The notes beneath the pieces are model-generated. The model saw only the letters and a list, made by a program, of their open reading frames with translations. It was not told where the DNA came from and ran no database searches. Shown here piece by piece: positions 1 through 5,452 of a DNA stretch of 9,195 bases; position 1 is the stretch's first letter; each line of letters opens with the position of its first letter. Made by a program: the position numbers and the translations under genes. The DNA is taken from positions 1 through 9,195 of the forward strand of contig JAGAUM010000205.1 in NCBI GenBank assembly GCA_017620795.1. Reading direction: 5' to 3'. The stretch comes from Clostridia bacterium. Lineage in GTDB: Bacteria; Bacillota; Clostridia; RGIG8785.

Positions 1-516
1 TGCGACATCGGCTTGGAATCCACCATTGTGAATCTGGCAAGCACTCCCCCTGCTCTCCTCCGCCCTGGTGGCATTACCTTAGAACAACTGCGGATGATTG
101 CACCTGAACTGATTATTGACCCAGCACTGATGGGCGTTGCAACCGAAACCCCTTTAGCGCCTGGGATGAAGTATCGGCATTACGCCCCCGAAGGTGCTAT
201 CACCGTTGTGGACGGAGACCGGGAAAAGGTGGTAGCCTATATCAAAGACGCTTTAAAAGAAGCGGGCGAAAAGACGGCAATCATTGCCCCGGAAGGGTAT
301 TTTTCGGACGGGGATGCAGATCTGGTCCTGTCCTTAGGCGATACTGCCGAGTCTGCCGCACAACGGCTGTTTGCCGCCCTGCGTACCTGTGACGATGCAG
401 ACGTTAAGCGGATTTATGCCGTGGATTGCGGAACCCAAGGGATTGGCTTGGCACTTTGCAACCGATTATACAAAGCCGCAGGCTTTCAAGTCATTGATTT
501 AGAGGAAACCTTATGA
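1..516 (+). CDS. Threonylcarbamoyl-AMP synthase, Sua5/YwlC type (C-terminal part, 5' end outside window)
   Basis: Enzymes of this family make threonylcarbamoyl-AMP from threonine, bicarbonate and ATP, the first step of the t6A37 modification of ANN-decoding tRNAs in the cytoplasm. The window opens in frame, with 171 residues left before the stop. Visible landmarks are the GLESTIV strand near residues 4-10 and LLRPGGIT near 20-27, both from the end of the TsaC-like catalytic domain. The linker APGMKYRHYAP (about residues 49-59) is characteristic of Sua5 and folds over the active site. A Rossmann-like C-terminal domain follows. Having linker and C-terminal domain makes this Sua5 rather than short TsaC. 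A TTG at position 13 is internal, not the start. The stop overlaps the next start by 4 bp (ATGA), implying translational coupling. The presence of tsaD three genes downstream supports the pathway. Confidence 0.93.
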   Translation, partial: CDIGLESTIVNLASTPPALLRPGGITLEQLRMIAPELIIDPALMGVATETPLAPGMKYRHYAPEGAITVVDGDREKVVAYIKDALKEAGEKTAIIAPEGYFSDGDADLVLSLGDTAESAAQRLFAALRTCDDADVKRIYAVDCGTQGIGLALCNRLYKAAGFQVIDLEETL

Positions 517-908
517 ATATTCTATTTATTTGTACAGGCAACACCTGTCGCAGTCCCATGGCGGAAGCCTATGCCAAATCGGTTTTAGGTGTTTCTGCCG
601 ATTCCTGCGGACTGGCGGCATCGGTAGGCGCGCCTGCCTCCGACCATGCCATTGCCGTTGCCAAAGAGCGGGGCTTGGACCTGACACAGCACCGCGCCAA
701 AGCCCTGACTGTTTCGGCAGTAGAGACGGCAGACCGCATTTATACCATGAGCCGTTCCCACGCAGAGTTTTTGGGGCAGATTTTCCCCCAGCTTACTGAC
801 AAGGTACGGGTCATGAACATTTCTGACCCCTACGGCGGAGACGAAAAGACTTACCGCCGTTGTCTGGAAGAAATCATTGACTTTTTGGAGAAAGAATCAT
901 GGAGCTAA
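513..908 (+). CDS. Low-molecular-weight phosphatase, probable protein-arginine phosphatase (YwlE-like)
   Basis: This 131-residue cytoplasmic protein has the LMW-PTP fold signature: the P-loop CTGNTCRSP with nucleophile Cys7 and Arg13, and the general-acid motif DPYGG with Asp105. The family hydrolyses phosphotyrosine or phosphoarginine through a cysteinyl-phosphate. Thr11 in the P-loop is the residue known from Bacillus YwlE and relatives to select phosphoarginine, where tyrosine-specific members usually have Ile or Leu. Arginine phosphatase is therefore the more likely activity, by inference. At 131 residues it is slightly short of the usual 145-155. An AGAGGA site at 501-506 precedes the ATG at 513. 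The Sua5 then LMW-PTP order matches the ywlC-ywlE neighbourhood of Bacillus. The substrate could only be settled by assay, or supported by finding mcsB and clpC in the genome. Confidence 0.9.
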   Translation: MNILFICTGNTCRSPMAEAYAKSVLGVSADSCGLAASVGAPASDHAIAVAKERGLDLTQHRAKALTVSAVETADRIYTMSRSHAEFLGQIFPQLTDKVRVMNISDPYGGDEKTYRRCLEEIIDFLEKESWS

Positions 909-1333
909 AGATGATCCCCTTAACCCACGAGCGGTTAGAGGACCTGCTAAAAGTGGAAGAGAACGCTTTTTCCAAGCCCTGGAGCCGTCAGCAGTTTTTA
1001 GGCGAACTGGCATCCGACGCGACCCGTTATTTTCTGGCAGAAGCAGACGGACAGATTGTAGGGTATGCAGGGGCATGGCTGATTGTGGACGAAGTGCAAA
1101 TCACCAATATTGCCGTCCATAGTGATTACCGCCGTCGAGGTATCGGCAAAGCGCTTTTGACCCATCTGTTAAACGCCACCCAAAAAGAAGGGGCAACCTT
1201 CTATTCTTTAGAGGTGCGACGCAGTAACCTCCCTGCCCAGGCTTTATATAAAAGTCAGGGCTTTTCGGTTCAAGGGGAACGGAAAAACTATTACGGGGAC
1301 GAGGACGCCCTCATTATGCTGAAGGAGCTATAA
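899..1333 (+). CDS. rimI: Ribosomal-protein-alanine N-acetyltransferase family (GNAT)
   Basis: RimI transfers acetyl from acetyl-CoA to the N-terminal alanine of ribosomal protein S18 and may act on other proteins. The 144-residue reading shows the family pattern: [10 protein letters not shown] near residues 24-33, the acetyl-CoA loop [10 protein letters not shown] at 77-86, LEVRRSN at 104-110 with the probable catalytic Glu105, ALYKSQGF at 115-122, and ERKNYY at 127-132 with the tyrosine typical of RimI. The start is ambiguous. ATG 899 has GGAG at 887-890 (8 nt spacing) and overlaps the upstream gene by 10 bp. An in-frame ATG at 911 (140 residues) has GGAG at 901-904 (6 nt spacing). I give the longer form. 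RimI directly before tsaD is a common bacterial order; tsaB, often also present, is not here. Confidence 0.92.
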   Translation: MELKMIPLTHERLEDLLKVEENAFSKPWSRQQFLGELASDATRYFLAEADGQIVGYAGAWLIVDEVQITNIAVHSDYRRRGIGKALLTHLLNATQKEGATFYSLEVRRSNLPAQALYKSQGFSVQGERKNYYGDEDALIMLKEL

Positions 1334-1334
1334 C

Positions 1335-2374
1335 ATGTCTACAACCATTTTAGCCATCGAATCTTCCTGTGACGAGACTGCCGCCGCCATCGTGGTGGAC
1401 GGTCGGGACGTCCGTTCCAATGTCATCTCGTCCCAGATTGCCATTCACCAGCAATACGGTGGTGTGGTGCCTGAAATCGCATCCCGTAAACATATCGAAG
1501 CCATCTCGGCAGTGGTGGACCAAGCCTTGTCCGATGCTCATCTAACCTTATCGGAGGTAGACGCCATTGCCGTTACCTCTGCCCCTGGGTTGATTGGTGC
1601 GCTGTTGGTGGGCGTCTCCTACGCCAAAGGCTTAAGCTATGCCGCAAAAAAGCCCTTGGTGCCCGTGCATCACATCCATGCCCACATTGCTTCGAACTAT
1701 ATTGCACATCCGGAATTAAAACCGCCCTTCGTCGCCATGGTGGCATCGGGCGGGCATAGCCATATCGTCCATGTCAAGGACTACACCACCTATGAAGTCT
1801 TGGGTCAGACCCGTGACGATGCTGCAGGCGAAGCCTTTGATAAAGTGGCACGGGTATTGGGACTGGGGTACCCTGGCGGTCCTTTAATCGACCGTGAAGC
1901 GAAAAACGGAGACCCCTATGCCATCCCCTTCCCAGAGTCCACTTGGAAAACAGTCTGGACTTCAGCTTCAGCGGTGTAAAAACAGCGGTTATTAACTACC
2001 TGCACCAGTTAGACCAAAAAGGCGAGTCTGCCCCCGTGGCGGATGTCTGCGCTTCTTTTCAGCAGGCGGTGGTTGATATCTTGGTAGAAAACTGCAAAAA
2101 GGCTTGCGAGCAAGCAGGAGTCGATACCCTTGTTTTGGCAGGCGGTGTTGCTTCGAACTCTTGTTTGAGAAAAAATATGGAAGCCCTTTGCGAAAAAACA
2201 GGCAGACGGTTTTTCTGTCCGCCCCCCATTCTTTGCACCGACAATGCCGCAATGGTGGGCTGTTCTGCCTACTACCTCTTTGAAAAAGGAATCACGGCTC
2301 CTTTGACCTTAAATGCCTCGGCACAATTCGACATTTCGGAGCCTGTGGACAACTTCCCCGAAAAAATGGCTTAA
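1335..2374 (+). CDS. tsaD: tRNA N6-adenosine threonylcarbamoyltransferase TsaD, interrupted by a -1 frameshift as sequenced
   Basis: TsaD, with TsaB and TsaE, transfers the threonylcarbamoyl group to A37 of tRNA. The gene is read in two frames. The first runs 1335-1979 (214 residues) and carries IESSCDET near residues 8-15, the metal-binding pair His113/His117 in VHHIHAH, and the glycine-rich ASGGHSH at 137-143. The second continues to 2374 and supplies [20 protein letters not shown] and the metal-site CTDNAAM. Both parts are family-typical and their junction lies at 1931-1933. Adding one C to the CCC there gives [16 protein letters not shown] and a 346-residue protein, the usual length. In the unrepaired frame, residues after Pro200 are unrelated and end at a TAA at 1977-1979. 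The start has GAAGGAG at 1321-1327. Because tsaD is normally essential, a base-calling error is the likeliest reading, a real lesion second. Confidence 0.93.
1931..1933 (+). other. Site of single-base deletion (frameshift) in tsaD
   Basis: The sequence around 1925-1942 reads CCCCTTCCCAGAGTCCAC. Codons before this point match TsaD in the first frame (Asp-Pro-Tyr-Ala-Ile-Pro-Phe), and codons after it match in the -1 frame (Arg-Val-His-Leu-Glu-Asn). If the CCC at 1931-1933 were CCCC, the codons would read Phe-Pro-Arg-Val-His-Leu-Glu-Asn, close to the family pattern. A ribosomal slip on CCCC at 1925-1928 is possible on paper but would give Leu-Pro-Arg and lose the family Phe. Confidence 0.85.
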
Positions 2375-2632
2375 AACCGCCAAAATTGTGGACAACTCGA
2401 TTTTCGAAAGTTTTGGAAAGCCATTTTTTACCAAATTCGCTTTGGAAATTATTCCCACAAACAACTGTTTTCGTATTTTGCATTGAAATCCGCGAAAGCC
2501 TTGGTGCTGTAGGGATTCAGCGATTTGTAAAAATGTTTGGATTGAAAAACAGTTGTAATTTCAACAAGTTTTTTCACAGGTAAAAATGGAAAGGTTTTAG
2601 ACTGTGGATAACTCCACATTTTTTGTGGATAA
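2344..2632 (-). repeat. Four TGTGGAYAACT repeats (DnaA-box-like) plus one opposite-strand DnaA-box match
   Basis: The 11-mer TGTGGAYAACT occurs at 2344-2354, 2387-2397, 2603-2613 and 2624-2634, always in the same orientation. Read on the minus strand, the last two contain TTATCCACA, the perfect DnaA box, with starts 21 bp (two helical turns) apart. The first two contain TTGTCCACA, one mismatch from TTWTNCACA. A further match, TTTTTCACA, lies on the plus strand at 2570-2578, and degenerate sites are at 2643-2651 and 2451-2459. The first copy lies inside the last codons of tsaD; the others are intergenic in AT-rich DNA. DnaA binding is inferred from the motif. Whether this is an origin, a titration or regulatory site, or only a sequence cluster cannot be decided here. 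Confidence 0.6.
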
Positions 2633-2792
2633 CTTTTCGAAACCATCCACAAAACACCCGCAAAAATCGACAAAAAAATAATTGTAAAGGCAAAAACCTT
2701 TACAATTAAATCCATTGAAATCAATAGTTTTTCAGAGCATTTGTCGTAAGAACAGTCGGTATGTAAAGAGAGCATCTTTACCAAAATAAAAG
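2375..2792. other. AT-rich convergent intergenic region without a recognisable gene
   Basis: Plus-strand genes end on the left and minus-strand genes end on the right, so nothing obvious is transcribed from here. The region holds three of the four TGTGGAYAACT repeats, the TTTTTCACA site, an AT-rich terminator at 2672-2708, and an 11-bp inverted repeat (ACAACTGTTTT at 2461-2471 with AAAACAGTTGT at 2546-2556). The open frames inside it have no family resemblance and no ribosome binding site. I see no promoter directed at a gene here. Confidence 0.6.
2672..2708 (-). terminator. Rho-independent terminator, second behind the importer operon
   Basis: TAATTGTAAAGG (2679-2690) and CCTTTACAATTA (2697-2708) form a perfect 12-bp stem with a 6-nt loop. 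On the minus strand the stem is followed at once by seven U residues (A run at 2672-2678). There is no U run in the plus direction, so it faces the leftward operon. The stem is AT-rich and may be a back-up to the hairpin at 2793-2823. Confidence 0.7.
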
Positions 2793-2823
2793 AAAGGGTC
2801 GAGCACTTGCTCAACCCTTTTTT
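2793..2823. terminator. Bidirectional Rho-independent terminator overlapping the yerC-family stop codon
   Basis: AAAGGGTCGAGC (2793-2804) pairs with GCTCAACCCTTT (2809-2820) around the loop ACTT. The single irregular pair is a G-U wobble in the minus-strand RNA and a C-A mismatch in the plus-strand RNA. U-rich tails follow in both directions: UCUUUUAUUUU leftward and UUUUUUGUUUCUU rightward. It can end the importer operon from the right and the tsaD operon from the left. The TGA of the minus-strand gene (2811-2813) lies within the stem. Confidence 0.8.
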
Positions 2824-3110
2824 GTTTCTTCTAAACGATCCAGCACCAGATTATATCCGTCCGAACCATATTGTAAGCAACGGTTTACTCGGGAGATGGT
2901 GGTGGTGGAAGCGCCGGTTGCCTGAACCACTTCCTGGAAGGTCTTTTTGGAACGAAGGAGCTTTGCCACTTCCCAACGCTGTGCCATAGCCGATATTTCG
3001 GTAATGGTACAGAGGTCTTCAAAGAACTGTTGACACTCGTCGGTGTTTTTCAGCGCTAAAATCGCCTCAAAAAGCTCGTCCTGTGCGTAGGCAGTATTCT
3101 TCTTGGTCAT
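2811..3110 (-). CDS. TrpR-family DNA-binding protein, YerC/YecD type
   Basis: The 99-residue product resembles the TrpR-related YerC/YecD proteins of Bacillota, which are small, all-helical, probably dimeric and cytoplasmic. A predicted helix-turn-helix spans about residues 57-79 (TFQEVVQATGASTTTISRVNRCL), where TrpR has its operator-reading helices; the upstream segment EISAMAQRWEVAKLLRS matches the helix that in TrpR helps form the amino-acid pocket. The ligand of this subfamily is not something I can state. The ATG at 3108-3110 is preceded by AGGAGGG overlapping the stop of the ATPase gene, with a 12-nt gap, so it is the last gene of the amino-acid importer operon. It may therefore control that operon in response to the imported amino acid. 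The palindrome in the promoter spacer (5418-5435) is a candidate operator. Family assignment is solid, role is inference. Confidence 0.87.
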   Translation of the reverse strand: MTKKNTAYAQDELFEAILALKNTDECQQFFEDLCTITEISAMAQRWEVAKLLRSKKTFQEVVQATGASTTTISRVNRCLQYGSDGYNLVLDRLEETKKG

Positions 3111-3122
3111 AAGCCTTCCCTC

Positions 3123-3902
3123 CTATTCCAAACGTTTTAAGAACGCCTGCGTGCGTTCGTTCTGCGGATGGTCGATTACCTGCTCTGGCGTGCCTTCTTC
3201 CACGACGACGCCGTCTGCCATGAAGATGATGCGGTCGGCAACGTTGCGGGCAAAGTCAATCTCATGGGTGACGATGACCATGGTTACGTCCTTGGTCGCC
3301 AAGTCACGGATAACGTGAAGAATTTCACCCGTCAGCTCGGGGTCCAATGCCGAGGTAGGCTCGTCAAAGAATAAAACCTTGGGGTTTAATGCCAAGGCGC
3401 GGGCGATGGAAACACGCTGTTGCTGACCGCCCGATAACTCGCAGGGGTAGTTATTTCGCTTATCCGAAAGACCCACACGGTCTAACAGAGATTTTGCGTT
3501 TTCTTCAATCTCGGCAAGGATTTGTTTCTTATTCTGCTTATAATCAGGGCGCTCTTGTGCCAGAAGCTTGGGCGCCAGTGCCACGTTCTCCAACGCAGTA
3601 TACTGGGGAAACAGGTTGAAGTTCTGGAACACCAATCCGAAGTTTAACTGGTTCTCCCGTTCTTGGGCAGGGGTCAGTTTCTTTCCCGATGCCCCGTCAA
3701 AGATGCAGTTGCCATCAACATAGATTTGACCCTGATCGGCGGTTTCTAGGAAGTTGATGCAACGGAGCATGGTGGTTTTGCCGCTGCCAGAAGAGCCGAT
3801 GACGGCAACTACCTCGCCCTTTTCCATAGAAAAGTCGATACCTTTTAAAACCTTGGTCTTGCCGAAGCTTTTTGCAAGACCTTTGACTTCTAAAATCTTC
3901 AT
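3123..3902 (-). CDS. Polar amino-acid ABC transporter, ATP-binding protein (GlnQ/HisP family)
   Basis: This 259-residue ATPase powers the importer formed with the permease and binding protein encoded upstream. All catalytic motifs are present: Walker A GSSGSGKTT at 36-44, Q-loop Gln93 in VFQNFNLFP, signature LSGGQQQR at 156-163, Walker B VLFFDEP at 176-182, SALD at 184-187 and switch His213. It is about 15-20 residues longer than GlnQ because of extra sequence near residues 68-87 (GASGKKLTPAQERENQLNF) and 115-130, the latter lysine- and glutamine-rich. The ATG at 3900-3902 has AGGAGG at 3909-3914 overlapping the permease stop codon, so the two genes are coupled with only 10 nt between. The substrate cannot be read from the ATPase. 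Confidence 0.96.
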   Translation of the reverse strand: MKILEVKGLAKSFGKTKVLKGIDFSMEKGEVVAVIGSSGSGKTTMLRCINFLETADQGQIYVDGNCIFDGASGKKLTPAQERENQLNFGLVFQNFNLFPQYTALENVALAPKLLAQERPDYKQNKKQILAEIEENAKSLLDRVGLSDKRNNYPCELSGGQQQRVSIARALALNPKVLFFDEPTSALDPELTGEILHVIRDLATKDVTMVIVTHEIDFARNVADRIIFMADGVVVEEGTPEQVIDHPQNERTQAFLKRLE

Positions 3903-3912
3903 GTGCCGCCTC

Positions 3913-4560
3913 CTATCCTCTGTAATAGTCCAGCTTTTTCTCGATATAGCCGAAAATCAGCGTCAAAATACCACAGAATGCAAGATAGAACACGCCCGAA
4001 TAGAACAGGGGCCATAGGATGTGTTCACTGTTCATGAAGCGTTTTGCGTTCCAGGTAATCTCGTAAATCATGATGGTGTTGGCAAGGGAAGTGTCCTTGA
4101 CCAAGGTCAAGAACTCATTGCTCATAGGCGGAATAATCCGCTTTACCACCTGCATCAAAACAATCTTGAAAAAGACTTGGGACTTGGTTAACCCCAACAC
4201 CTTGCCTGCCTCATACTGACCTTTGGGAATCCCCTCGATACCGCCACGGAAAATTTCCGAGAAGTAACAGGCATAGTTTAAGACGAAGGCAATCATGACC
4301 GCCACGAAGGTGTCCATGCCGTCAATGCCGAGAAGTCCAGGGCCGAAGCCGAAAACAATCAGCTGAAGCATCAGGGGTGTGCCGCGGATGACCCAGATTA
4401 AGAACTTGATGGGCCACTTGATGACCTTGATTTTGCTCATAGACCCGAAGGAAATAATCAAGCCCAAAGGAAGCGCCATAAGCAAGGTCAAGGCAAAGAT
4501 TTTGAATGTTGTCCAAAGTCCTTCTAACAGACTTAATGTAACCGTAATAAAAATAGACAT
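3913..4560 (-). CDS. Polar amino-acid ABC transporter, permease (HisM/GlnP family)
   Basis: The 215-residue inner-membrane protein has hydrophobic segments near the N-terminus (LWTTFKIFALTLLMALPLGLII), in the middle and at the C-terminus (LFYSGVFYLAFCGILTLIFG), as usual for this family. The ATPase-coupling EAA loop reads GIPKGQYEAGKVLGLTKSQ, followed by RIIPPMSNEFLTLVKDTSL. Only one permease gene is present, so a homodimeric channel is likely. I chose the ATG at 4558-4560; an upstream GTG at 4567-4569 would add three residues but lacks a ribosome binding site. Even the ATG has only a weak GGGTG about 6 nt upstream, in contrast to the strong sites of its neighbours. A terminator-like hairpin lies immediately upstream, so expression should be below that of the binding protein. 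Confidence 0.94.
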   Translation of the reverse strand: MSIFITVTLSLLEGLWTTFKIFALTLLMALPLGLIISFGSMSKIKVIKWPIKFLIWVIRGTPLMLQLIVFGFGPGLLGIDGMDTFVAVMIAFVLNYACYFSEIFRGGIEGIPKGQYEAGKVLGLTKSQVFFKIVLMQVVKRIIPPMSNEFLTLVKDTSLANTIMIYEITWNAKRFMNSEHILWPLFYSGVFYLAFCGILTLIFGYIEKKLDYYRG

Positions 4561-4575
4561 GTTATGCACCCGTTA

Positions 4576-4603
4576 AAAAAGGCAGATATTCATCTGCCTT
4601 TTT
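4576..4603 (-). terminator. Terminator-like hairpin between binding-protein and permease genes
   Basis: GGCAGAT (4581-4587) and ATCTGCC (4592-4598) form a stem with a 4-nt loop, extended by A5 on the left and T5 on the right, giving up to 12 pairs. On the minus strand it ends in a run of six U residues. It sits 24 nt after the binding-protein stop and 15 nt before the permease start, inside the operon. It probably stops a share of transcripts or protects the 3' end of the binding-protein mRNA. No other promoter is evident before the permease gene. Confidence 0.72.
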
Positions 4604-4626
4604 GTTATTGGTTTTTGTTGTTTAAA

Positions 4627-5376
4627 TTACAGAGCCAGGTTCAGTTCGTACTTTTCAGCCAAAGCAGGCAGAGTGCCATCAGCTACCAGTTCGTCGATGA
4701 TGGCATTAACCTTAGCGGTCAGCTCATCGTCCTTTCTGAAACCAATGCCGTACTCTTCAGAGGTCAGCTCCAAAGAATAGGTCAGAGCATCATAGCTGGT
4801 GCCGTCAGCGGTCATGGTCTTTGCCATGGTGATGTCGATAACGCAAGCGTCAGCCTGACCACCGATTACTGCCAGCAGTGCATCGGTCTGTGCAGCAACG
4901 GGAGAGTAGTTTGCATCCAAGCCATTGTCCTTGATGGCAGCTTCGCCGGCAGAACCAGCCTCTGCAGCAAACTTCAAGCCCTTTAAGCTTTCAACATCTG
5001 CATAGTTTGCAATGACGTCTTCCTTCATAACAACAACCTGTGCGTTCTTGACGTATGCCTTGGAAACGTCACAGTTCTTCTTAACTTCGTCCGAAATGGT
5101 CATGCCGTTCCAGATGCAGTCGATTTGGTTAGAATCCAAAGTGACAAACTTGGTGTCCCAGTTGATTTCAACAAATTCAGGGGTAACGCCCAGCTTCGTG
5201 CAAACAGCTTCTGCAAACTCGGTATCAAAACCGGTCAGCTTGCCGTCTTCCATGTAGTTCATGGGCTCATAAATCGTGTAGCCGATAACCAGCTTGTCGT
5301 CTGCTTTCTCGCCACAAGCGGTCAGCATGCTGACTGCCAGCAACAGTACCATTGCCAATGCTAAAATTCTTTTCAT
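4627..5376 (-). CDS. Amino-acid ABC transporter substrate-binding lipoprotein (SBP_bac_3 family)
   Basis: This 249-residue protein captures an amino acid outside the membrane and delivers it to the permease. It begins with a lipoprotein signal: MKR, a hydrophobic stretch, then LTAC with Cys21 as the lipidated residue. The two-lobe SBP_bac_3 pattern follows: KLVIGYTIYEPMNYMEDGKLTGFD in lobe one, then IDCIWNGMTISDE, and in lobe two LKFAAEAGSAGE and ACVIDITMA, whose Asp corresponds to the ligand amino-group contact in relatives. Family members usually have Arg in the position after TISDE (HisJ Arg77); here it is Val98 followed by two Lys, and the usual GTT of lobe two is GSA. Substrate is therefore uncertain. 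I chose ATG 5374-5376 with AAGGAG nine to ten nt upstream; a TTG at 5383-5385 lies too close to that site. Confidence 0.94.
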   Translation of the reverse strand: MKRILALAMVLLLAVSMLTACGEKADDKLVIGYTIYEPMNYMEDGKLTGFDTEFAEAVCTKLGVTPEFVEINWDTKFVTLDSNQIDCIWNGMTISDEVKKNCDVSKAYVKNAQVVVMKEDVIANYADVESLKGLKFAAEAGSAGEAAIKDNGLDANYSPVAAQTDALLAVIGGQADACVIDITMAKTMTADGTSYDALTYSLELTSEEYGIGFRKDDELTAKVNAIIDELVADGTLPALAEKYELNLAL

Positions 5377-5409
5377 GTGTTTCAATCTCCTTTGTATTAG
5401 TGTATCATC

Positions 5410-5438
5410 ATATTACCACTTTAGCGCACTAAAGTCAA
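5410..5438 (-). promoter_or_regulatory. Sigma-A promoter of the amino-acid importer operon
   Basis: On the minus strand a -35 box TTGACT (5433-5438) and a -10 box TAATAT (5410-5415) are separated by exactly 17 bp. Transcription should start near 5403, giving a leader of about 27 nt with the AAAGGAG site before ATG 5376. The upstream hydrolase gene ends only 14 bp from the -35 box. Confidence 0.85.
5418..5435. promoter_or_regulatory. Palindromic candidate operator in the importer promoter spacer
   Basis: The 18 bp ACTTTAGCGCACTAAAGT form an inverted repeat (ACTTTAG with CTAAAGT) with a single imperfect pair in the centre. It fills the space between the -35 and -10 boxes and overlaps the end of the -35, so a bound dimer would block RNA polymerase. 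The natural candidate is the TrpR/YerC-family protein encoded as the last gene of this operon. That link is inference. Confidence 0.6.
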
Positions 5439-5452
5439 GACCTTTTTGAAAA

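Noticed and set aside
1926..1940. Programmed -1 frameshift in tsaD
   Set aside because: CCCC at 1925-1928 could permit a slip, but the product would lose the family Phe; no classical slippery heptamer or downstream stem was seen, and TsaD is not known to need recoding. A one-base deletion explains the data better.
2386..2583. Plus-strand open frame of 65 codons after tsaD
   Set aside because: It begins in a DnaA-box repeat with no ribosome binding site and has no recognisable protein features.
2344..2810. Chromosomal origin of replication
   Set aside because: The DnaA boxes fit, but there is no dnaA or dnaN nearby and all neighbouring genes point into the region; kept only as a DnaA-box cluster.
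2449..2814. Minus-strand open frame of 121 codons in the convergent gap with one hydrophobic segment
   Set aside because: It starts with TTG inside the terminator hairpin, has no ribosome binding site, runs through the second terminator and the DnaA-box repeats, and resembles no family I know.
5376..5452. Riboswitch or T-box leader ahead of the importer operon
   Set aside because: The predicted leader is only about 27 nt, too short for a structured regulatory RNA.
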